A stretch of DNA of 19,905 bases from Gemmatimonadota bacterium (GTDB lineage Bacteria; Gemmatimonadota; Gemmatimonadetes; Longimicrobiales; Gaopeijiaceae), in assembly GCA_002731735.1 (NCBI GenBank), contig PCCM01000103.1, forward strand, positions 7,814 to 27,718, in the 5' to 3' direction. The notes under the pieces were generated by a model. The model saw nothing but the letters and a program-made list of their open reading frames with translations, was not told the DNA's origin and made no database searches. Shown one piece after another: positions 14,312 through 19,905 of this stretch; positions within the stretch are counted from its first letter, which is position 1, and the number at the start of each line of letters is the position of its first letter. The translations under genes were made by a program, and so were the position numbers.

Positions 14312-14620
14312 ATGAATCCCAACACTCCACCAGCCAACCACGTCGGACACGGGCGCAATAGTAGGCTCCAGCCGCAGAGGCTACGGCCCTTGAAATCTCC
14401 TTCCCCGGTTCGAGTTCGCACCGACGACGAAGGTTTGCCGGCCGAACTTCATCAAAAAGGAAAACGACTCCGGGTTGTGGCGGTTCGAGAGCGATGGAGG
14501 ATCGACGATGAATGGTGGCGCGATCCGATTTCCAGAGAGTACTACGCCCTGGTTCTGGAAAACGGACGACCGGTCGTCCTCTTTCGGGACCTCGTGGCCG
14601 GAGGGTGGTACGGGCAATGA
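14312..14620 (+). CDS. Small DUF6504-like protein (ImuB C-terminal-domain-like)
   Basis: 102 residues from ATG 14312. The first 35 residues are polar and probably disordered. The compact domain follows: a VRVRTDDEG strand, RLRVVAVRERWRIDDEWWR, ISREYYALVLENG, and VVLFRDLVAGGWYGQ at the C-terminus. The W-x-I-D-x-x-W-W core followed by Arg/Tyr and a final W-Y resembles the domain (DUF6504, from memory) found alone or at the C-terminus of some ImuB-type Y polymerases. The ImuB-like protein at 12149-13510 lacks such a domain, so this may be its detached part. No clear ribosome site; the frame is open further upstream but overlaps the anti-sigma-like gene. The stop overlaps the recX start by 4 nt. 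Function unknown. Confidence 0.75.
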   Translation: MNPNTPPANHVGHGRNSRLQPQRLRPLKSPSPVRVRTDDEGLPAELHQKGKRLRVVAVRERWRIDDEWWRDPISREYYALVLENGRPVVLFRDLVAGGWYGQ

Positions 14621-15324
14621 AAGTCCTCCGCATCCAACTCATGCCGCGCAAGAAGAACCGAGTCCTCGTGCACCTGGACGGACTGCAGGACCTGGAGGAT
14701 ATAGAGCCTCTCGAGATCGCCCTGGACGTCGCTGAGCGCTCGGGCATACACGTCGGAGACTCCGTGACCGCGAAGGATCTCGCGCAGCTCCAGGAAGACG
14801 ATACCAAGTGGCGGACTCGCCAGGCAGCCCTTCACCTTCTCTCGTACAGACCGAGGGCCGAGCAAGAGCTTCGTGTCCGCCTCCGCTCCAAGGGCTTCCC
14901 GCACGCGTCGGTGGAGTGGTGCCTCCGCCACCTCGAGGAACGAGGGCTCATCGATGACCACAACTTCGCTTCGGCTTTTGTGCGCAGCCGGATCCGCCTC
15001 CGGCCGCGCGGACGCTTCCGTTTGAGCCAGGAGCTGCGCGAGAAAGGCGTGACCGCCGAAGTAGCGGAACAAGCCATCGACCAAGCCTTCAGCAACGAAG
15101 AAACGTCGGAGCAGGACCTGGCTCGTGCGGCTGCTCGGGGTTGGCTTGCCCGTCAAGGCTCGACCCTTACCGAGAGCCTGGCCGGCGCGGACGGCTCGGC
15201 GGAACGTGAGCGAGCCCGGCGGCGCCTCCACGCGTTCTTGAGCCGTCGCGGATTCGGTTCGGATGTCATCCGCGCGGGGCTCGAGGAAGCCGAGACCGGC
15301 GCTAGAGAAGCCGTGGGTCTCTAG
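14617..15324 (+). CDS. recX: Regulatory protein RecX
   Basis: 235 residues. RecX binds RecA filaments and limits or modulates their activity in recombination and the SOS response. The family core begins at RQAALHLLSYRPRAEQELRV (about 68-87) and continues with RLRSKGFPHASVEWCLRHLE and ERGLIDDHNFASAFVRSRIR (about 108-127), the tandem three-helix repeats, and PRGRFRLSQELREKGV (130-145). A 60-residue N-terminal extension (MKVLRIQLMPRKKNRVLVHL) with a beta-rich look precedes the core, as in some longer RecX forms. The ATG at 14617 overlaps the previous stop (ATGA), with GGAGG 12 nt upstream. recA is not next to it, unlike many genomes; instead it shares a transcript with the DUF6504-like gene under operator copy B. 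Confidence 0.92.
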   Translation: MKVLRIQLMPRKKNRVLVHLDGLQDLEDIEPLEIALDVAERSGIHVGDSVTAKDLAQLQEDDTKWRTRQAALHLLSYRPRAEQELRVRLRSKGFPHASVEWCLRHLEERGLIDDHNFASAFVRSRIRLRPRGRFRLSQELREKGVTAEVAEQAIDQAFSNEETSEQDLARAAARGWLARQGSTLTESLAGADGSAERERARRRLHAFLSRRGFGSDVIRAGLEEAETGAREAVGL

Positions 15325-15333
15325 TCCCACCCA

Positions 15334-16515
15334 TCAAAAGAAGTGCGAAAGCGAAACGTACCCGACGTTCGGCTGGGCGCCGAACTCGGACCCGAGCACG
15401 CCCGTTTCGGGATCGATCGTGTCGTCCCCGAAGCCAATAAAGAACCCGCCGCGAAGCGTCGAATTGGATCCGACCGACCAAGTCGCACCCCCAGACAGAA
15501 GGAAGCTCCCGTCCACCAAGCTTGTGAGGGTCAGGAGGTCGATTCCCCAGAGCGGATGGATTTGGTAGGACGCCTGGAGGGCTGCCACGTCCCGGCTGAG
15601 AACCTGAAGCTCTCCCCGCTGGAACGGATCCGCCTGGACGACGTCGAAGAGCTGGTCGGAACTCGCGGCCCCAAATCCGTCGTGCTGATATTCCGCGATC
15701 ACGTAGAGATCCCGCCGACCGACCGAAAACCGTCGGTCGATGCCGACCGTGCCTCTTATGGTGACGTTATCCGCCTCGGAGCGGACCGAGACCTCGCTAC
15801 GAACGGCCCACGGCCCGAACGCCCCGACCGCGTCTATGGCGGCAGCCGGCTCGTCGTACAGAACTCCACCCCAGGCGCCGAGGTTCCAACCACGCCAGTT
15901 CGTCTTCCCGCGGGCCAGCGCCGTGATCTGGTCGCCGTCGAGCGTCGTGACGGGCCTCACCACGATGTCGATCTCACTGAAGGCACCGGGATAGGCCTGG
16001 AACCGAAAGGCATCCACGCCGGCACGATACTCTCGAAACGGATCCGCAGGCTCGAACGGAGTGAAAGGATCGGCCGGGGTGAAAATGAGGGTGCTCGCCC
16101 ACGAAATGACTTGACGGCCCACGGTGATTTCCGTCGCCCCACCCAGCGGTAGCGTGAAGCTGAGACGGTCGAATCGATGCCGCCACGAAAAGTGGTCGCC
16201 CTCGTCCAACATCCATTCCAACGTCCACCAATTGACACGGGCTTGCGGCGCGAGAAACGCCGAACTCCTGCCGAGCTCGCCCGTGCTACTCAACGTGAGC
16301 GCTTGTTCATAAGCGATGTCGAAGGACAAGGGCCCGATGTCGGGCGCCCACATGAGGCGAATGCGCTGAAAGTCCGAAACAGAAGCGTCTCGGACTGGAC
16401 TACTACCTGCGGCGCTCGCCGCGTTGAAATAATAGGCCGAAAAATCGAGGAGCTGCCCAGGTAGGTCCGCGGCACCGAGAGCAACACAAATCACCGACGT
16501 GATCAGGACCCGCAA
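15334..16515 (-). CDS. Outer-membrane beta-barrel protein of the export cluster
   Basis: 393 residues. TTG start with an excellent ribosome site (GGGAGGGG 7 nt upstream). The N-terminus MRVLITSVICVALGAADLPG looks like a signal peptide. The body is made of alternating hydrophobic/polar strands rich in Trp, Tyr, Gly and Asp (e.g. HRFDRLSFTLPLGGATEITV), and the chain ends SLSHFF, with the terminal Phe preferred by the BAM assembly machinery. No family I can name with certainty; porin-like or DUF1302-like barrels are possible. It lies 54 nt after the ATPase gene and reads the same way, so it is likely the outer-membrane partner or cargo of that exporter. Converges with recX, leaving 9 nt between stop codons. 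Confidence 0.7.
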   Translation of the reverse strand: MRVLITSVICVALGAADLPGQLLDFSAYYFNAASAAGSSPVRDASVSDFQRIRLMWAPDIGPLSFDIAYEQALTLSSTGELGRSSAFLAPQARVNWWTLEWMLDEGDHFSWRHRFDRLSFTLPLGGATEITVGRQVISWASTLIFTPADPFTPFEPADPFREYRAGVDAFRFQAYPGAFSEIDIVVRPVTTLDGDQITALARGKTNWRGWNLGAWGGVLYDEPAAAIDAVGAFGPWAVRSEVSVRSEADNVTIRGTVGIDRRFSVGRRDLYVIAEYQHDGFGAASSDQLFDVVQADPFQRGELQVLSRDVAALQASYQIHPLWGIDLLTLTSLVDGSFLLSGGATWSVGSNSTLRGGFFIGFGDDTIDPETGVLGSEFGAQPNVGYVSLSHFF

Positions 16516-16569
16516 TATGTTACCCCTCCCGGCGCCGGCTCGAAGAGGGGGCGAGTGCGAGCGCGATCA

Positions 16570-17271
16570 TTATCTTTCGTCCGATTCGATCTGCCCGTCC
16601 ACGAGACTTACCCGTCGGCGGGCCCGTTCCACTACACGAGGGTCGTGAGTCGAGAACAGGAAGGTCGTGCCGTGCTCCCGGTTGAGACGCTCCATGGTGT
16701 CCAGAAGCGCGGCGCTACTATGTGAATCGAGGTTGGCCGTGGGCTCGTCCGCGAGGACGAGCGTGGGCTGGCCGACCACGGCTCGTGCGACAGCCACACG
16801 CTGCTGTTGGCCCCCCGAGAGCTTCCCGGGCTTTCGGTCCTCCAGGCCCTCGAGCCCGATCTCGTCGAAGAGCTCCCGCACCCGTCGGTGACGCTCCTCG
16901 GGCGGCACGCCCCGCAGGACCAGCGAGAACTCGGCGTTCTCGAGAGCCGAGAGCACGGGCAGAAGGTTGAAGGCTTGGAATACGAAGCCGATGCTCTCGA
17001 GGCGGAGGCGAGCCAGCTCCTTGTTGGAGAGAGCCGTGATCTCCAGGTCACGCACCCAGATCCGCCCGCGCGTCGGGCGCGTCAGCCCTCCCAGCATATT
17101 GAGCAGGGTGGTCTTTCCAGAGCCAGACGGGCCCGCCATGGTCATGAAGTCTCCCTCATGGATCTCCATGGACACGCCGCGGACCGCCTCTACGTCCTTC
17201 GGCTCCTGGGCGTAAATCTTCCAAACATCCTCGGTCCGTACAGCGATATCAGTGAGGGTCTCAGTACTCAT
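16570..17271 (-). CDS. ABC transporter ATP-binding protein (LolD/MacB family)
   Basis: 233 residues, normal for LolD-type ATPases. Walker A GPSGSGKT (47-54), Q-loop Gln99 in FVFQAFNLLPVLSALENAEF, signature LSGGQQQR (151-158), Walker B LVLADEP (171-177), and switch His209 in STHDP are intact. The FQAFNLLPVLSALENAE stretch is typical of the MacB/LolD group, which drives lipoprotein release or export by mechanotransmission rather than moving substrate through the membrane. The start overlaps the upstream permease stop by 4 nt. It is the single ATPase serving both permeases of the cluster. Confidence 0.95.
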   Translation of the reverse strand: MSTETLTDIAVRTEDVWKIYAQEPKDVEAVRGVSMEIHEGDFMTMAGPSGSGKTTLLNMLGGLTRPTRGRIWVRDLEITALSNKELARLRLESIGFVFQAFNLLPVLSALENAEFSLVLRGVPPEERHRRVRELFDEIGLEGLEDRKPGKLSGGQQQRVAVARAVVGQPTLVLADEPTANLDSHSSAALLDTMERLNREHGTTFLFSTHDPRVVERARRRVSLVDGQIESDER

Positions 17272-18527
17272 TCGAATTTCAGTGCCTCCCCGACGTCGAT
17301 CTTGGTAGCGTGATAGGCGGGATAAATGGACGCCACCGTTCCCACGACGGCGATGGACAAGAAGCTCTGCATTACCTGCACCATGCGAAACTCAGGAACG
17401 ATTACGGGATCGATGACGATTCCTGCGAAGGTCATTTCCTCACTTATGAAGAAGGAGAAATCCAGACCGTTACGGAAGAAGACCCAGGTCAATGTGGCCC
17501 CGGCGATCATGCCGACCACGCCCGCGAGCGCCGTGAGCAAGAATCCCTCGGTGAACACTACGAGACCGGTCTCGGCAGGCGTGAGGCCCAGAGCCTGAAG
17601 CACGCCGAACTCTCGCTTCCGGTGAAGCACGGCCATGAGCACCGTATTGAGCACAGCCAGCGCCACGATCGCAAACAGGATTCCGTGGAAGACGTAGTCG
17701 CCATAGTCGTCGATTCGCAACGCCGCGTCGAGCTCCGGATATGCCTCTCGCCAGCCCAACACCCGAACGTCGTTCGTCCCCATATCGAACCGGACAGCCT
17801 CCGCAACCTCGGCGGCCACCGCACTGACGGGCAGGAGCGCCCCGACCGTGGTCGCGGCCTCGCCCGCCCCCAGCCAAGACCGCGCAATGGAAATGGGGAT
17901 ATGAACCAAACCTTCGTCCACTTCGGGTAGGCCGGTGCGGAAGACCCCGACTACGCGGACGAGCTGCCCCTGAATCTCGCCGTCCGTCGCCTGAGCCGTG
18001 AGCACGAATCGCGACCCGAGCGAAAGGCCGAGGCGCTCGACCAAGCCCTGACCCACGTACGCCGCTAGTCGATCACCGGGTTCGAGGTATCGACCCTCCG
18101 TGATTCGCTCCGCCGCCTGGGAGAAGCCGGCCTCGGTCTTGGGGTCCACACCGTCAATCACCACGGGGAGCGCCGAGGACGCTGAGCTGGCGAGCCCGTT
18201 GGTCGAAAGACGCACCGTCGTGGCCAGGGGCGCCAAGGGCCCCTCCAACACGGCCAAAGCCGCCAGCGCAGCAGCTGCCTGATTTCCCGACAGCCGGTCG
18301 TCCAGGCTTTGACTCTCCCTGTAACCCGGTGCTTGGACAAGAACGTGCCCCGCACCCATCCGTACGCCTGCGTCGATCCAATCCTCGTGGCCCCCATCGG
18401 CCAACGAGCGGGTGAACATGAGTAACGCCAGACCCAACGCCATGGCCGAGGCGGTAAGCAGGCTTCTCCTCGCCTCCCGCCGCACACCCCGGGCGGCCAG
18501 TCGGAGGAGCGTGGGGATTCTCCTCAT
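17268..18527 (-). CDS. FtsX/MacB-type ABC permease 1
   Basis: 419 residues. One N-terminal transmembrane helix (about 22-40, LLTASAMALGLALLMF), a large periplasmic domain (about 45-275), then three C-terminal helices starting at FHGILFAIVALAVLNTVLMAVL. The coupling segment HRKREFGVLQALGLTPAE is the FtsX-domain hallmark that meets the ATPase. This topology is that of LolC/LolE and MacB. Inner-membrane half of a heterodimer with the permease encoded just upstream; both genes overlap by 4 nt. Cargo unknown; the preceding lipoprotein-sorting protein suggests outer-membrane lipids or lipoproteins. Confidence 0.92.
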   Translation of the reverse strand: MRRIPTLLRLAARGVRREARRSLLTASAMALGLALLMFTRSLADGGHEDWIDAGVRMGAGHVLVQAPGYRESQSLDDRLSGNQAAAALAALAVLEGPLAPLATTVRLSTNGLASSASSALPVVIDGVDPKTEAGFSQAAERITEGRYLEPGDRLAAYVGQGLVERLGLSLGSRFVLTAQATDGEIQGQLVRVVGVFRTGLPEVDEGLVHIPISIARSWLGAGEAATTVGALLPVSAVAAEVAEAVRFDMGTNDVRVLGWREAYPELDAALRIDDYGDYVFHGILFAIVALAVLNTVLMAVLHRKREFGVLQALGLTPAETGLVVFTEGFLLTALAGVVGMIAGATLTWVFFRNGLDFSFFISEEMTFAGIVIDPVIVPEFRMVQVMQSFLSIAVVGTVASIYPAYHATKIDVGEALKFE

Positions 18528-19804
18528 AGGTCGGCGAGCGCGTCGGCCGGCAGAATTTTCACCGCCCGGTACGCTGGGTAGAGGGCCGACAGAATCGACG
18601 TGATGAGTAGGGCCACCGCGCTCACCACTGGCCCATCCACGCTGTACTCGGCACGAAGGACGGGGCGCCAGACGGACCCCAGCATGGTGATGTCGCCGAA
18701 CGCCCTGGATAGATCAGGCGGGTAGTTGTGCAACCAATACAGGACGGGCACGGAAATCAAGACGCCCACGGCTAGTGCCACGACCCCCAGAATGAGCCCT
18801 TCGTACACGACCGTGAGCGCCACCATACCAGGCTGCGTGCCCAGGGCTCGCACGACGGCGAACTCGCGGCGGCGCTCGAACGTCCCGAGCAGCATGGTGT
18901 TGGCAACGCCGAAGACCGCCATGATAAATATGATGCCCACGATGATGAAGTTGACCGCGCCCGCGAGGCTGGCGTACTCCGCCAGCTGCGCTTGAAAAAC
19001 GGTCCAGGGCCGTGGCTGCACCGGGTAGCCGAGGCCACGAGCAGCGAGCGCCACCGCCAAGGAGTCTCCCACAGCCGGAGCGGAGAATGGGTCCTCTACG
19101 GTGGCAGCGACCTCATGAATCCACTCTTCCGGCATGGCCATCAGTTCCTGAAGGGAACCGATGGGAAGGATGCCGAATGATCCGTCGAGGGCCACCATCC
19201 CGGTGGCGAACATGCCGCTCACTCGGTACAGGTCGTTCCCGAGTGAGCCGTCGCTGGCGGGAGCTACCAGGACGACTTCGTCACCGACCTCAACACCGAG
19301 GCGGTCGGCCATGCCCCTTCCGATGAGGATCTCTCTCTCACCCGCTCGCGGAGCGCGACCCTCGGCCGGCGACTCGAGGAGGCGCGTTACCTCCACTTCG
19401 TGATCGGGATCCACGCCCATGAACAAACCGGCCACGGTCTCGCTACCGGAGCTGACGAGCCCCCCCCCGTGGACCCGAGGGGAGGCCGCCACGATGCCAG
19501 GAGTCTCCCGGGTGAGTCGGACGAGCTCGTCCACGTCGATGCCCTCCCGGCCGCCCAGCGTGGTATACATGCTCCGTTCGGGATAATAGTCGGGAGCGTG
19601 AATCTGTAGCTGGCCCGTGACCAGATCGGTGCCTGATGCGATCATCTCTGAGAGCATGCCGCGCCAGATCCCGATTATGGTCACGGCGGCCAGGTAGCCG
19701 AAGGCGAGGGCAGAGGCCGTGATGAAAGTACGTCTCCGGTTCCGCCAAAGGTTGCGCCAGGCAAGGCGCCACCAGATCCACCGATCGTCGCGTCGCGGCT
19801 TCAT
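18524..19804 (-). CDS. FtsX/MacB-type ABC permease 2
   Basis: 426 residues. The cytoplasmic start WIWWRLAWRNLWRNRRRTFI is the standard basic, Trp-rich leader of these permeases, followed by helix 1 (about 29-45), a MacB-like periplasmic domain, and helices 2-4 after AVNFIIVGIIFIMAVFGVAN. The coupling segment FERRREFAVVRALGTQPG is intact. It pairs with permease 1, sharing overall layout but with low visible identity, consistent with a LolC/LolE-like heterodimer. Its ATG overlaps the stop of the upstream partial gene by 4 nt, so the whole cluster is tightly coupled. Confidence 0.92.
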   Translation of the reverse strand: MKPRRDDRWIWWRLAWRNLWRNRRRTFITASALAFGYLAAVTIIGIWRGMLSEMIASGTDLVTGQLQIHAPDYYPERSMYTTLGGREGIDVDELVRLTRETPGIVAASPRVHGGGLVSSGSETVAGLFMGVDPDHEVEVTRLLESPAEGRAPRAGEREILIGRGMADRLGVEVGDEVVLVAPASDGSLGNDLYRVSGMFATGMVALDGSFGILPIGSLQELMAMPEEWIHEVAATVEDPFSAPAVGDSLAVALAARGLGYPVQPRPWTVFQAQLAEYASLAGAVNFIIVGIIFIMAVFGVANTMLLGTFERRREFAVVRALGTQPGMVALTVVYEGLILGVVALAVGVLISVPVLYWLHNYPPDLSRAFGDITMLGSVWRPVLRAEYSVDGPVVSAVALLITSILSALYPAYRAVKILPADALADL

Positions 19805-19905
19805 CTACCTTCGCGGCGCAGATTCCGGAGCGAGAAATCGTCCTCGTCGAGGTCGACGTCGAAGTCGAGCTCATGATACCGTATCACGGTGGTCTCCTCC
19901 GGCTT
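19801..19905 (-). CDS. C-terminal end of an outer-membrane lipoprotein-sorting protein (LolA-like), partial
   Basis: Minus strand from the window edge gives 34 residues ending DEDDFSLRNLRREGR and a TGA that overlaps the next ATG. The final (D)FSLRNLRR motif is characteristic of the C-terminus of outer membrane lipoprotein-sorting proteins (LolA-like fold) that often precede pairs of MacB-type permeases. LolA-like proteins carry lipidated cargo across the periplasm. The rest of the gene is outside the window; call rests on the short ending plus context. Confidence 0.65.
   Translation of the reverse strand, partial: KPEETTVIRYHELDFDVDLDEDDFSLRNLRREGR

Noticed and set aside
15313..15330. Stem gtggg/cccac as a bidirectional terminator between convergent recX and the barrel gene
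   Set aside because: Only 5 bp and no T-run on either strand; the 9-nt gap between stops leaves little room, so I did not annotate it.
1..19905. CRISPR, insertion sequence, prophage or transferred island
   Set aside because: No repeat array, transposase, integrase or visible shift in base composition; gene content is chromosomal core plus transport and repair.

Overview
High-GC bacterial chromosome with densely packed genes, frequent 4-nt stop/start overlaps and common TTG/GTG starts. The run yicC-gmk-rpoZ-coaBC-udg-dnaB, a short omega subunit, and several outer-membrane beta-barrel proteins point to a Gram-negative (diderm) lineage. My best guess is Gemmatimonadota or a relative; this is inference from gene order and protein style, not from a marker-gene search.

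Layout. (1) 1-4142, minus strand: a housekeeping operon read as yicC, gmk, rpoZ, coaBC, family-4 uracil-DNA glycosylase and the start of dnaB. (2) 4201-6129, minus: an outer-membrane protein with a TonB-receptor-type plug domain. (3) 6219-8981, minus: icd and pepA, with a candidate icd promoter at 9048-9077. (4) 8982-9191: a divergent control region with a long hairpin and a competing alternative stem. (5) 9192-12022, plus: a ferric-iron type ABC importer (lipoprotein binding protein and fused double permease) with no ATPase gene beside it. A perfect terminator-like hairpin lies at the very start of the permease frame. (6) 12149-15324, plus: a DNA-damage-flavoured block with an ImuB-like degenerate Y-family polymerase, an orphan zinc-finger (ZAS-type) anti-sigma-like membrane protein, a small stand-alone protein resembling the WW-rich C-terminal domain of some ImuB proteins (DUF6504-like), and RecX. 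(7) 15334-19905, minus: an export cluster with the end of an outer-membrane lipoprotein-sorting protein, two FtsX/MacB-type permeases, a LolD/MacB-type ATPase and a beta-barrel protein.

The most interesting signal is a 20-bp element found twice, 18/20 identical. Each copy has two TTCGGT units exactly 11 bp apart. One copy lies just upstream of the ImuB-like gene (12111-12130), the other just upstream of the DUF6504-like/recX pair (14274-14293). It looks like a shared operator, plausibly this organism's DNA-damage (LexA-type) box, tying a split mutagenesis module together. Second are two GGGAAC-type ECF sigma promoter candidates in tandem in front of the orphan anti-sigma-like gene. Third are the hairpins placed in and before the iron transporter genes.

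I see no tRNA, rRNA, CRISPR array, insertion sequence or phage gene. No stretch over 300 bases lacks a gene.
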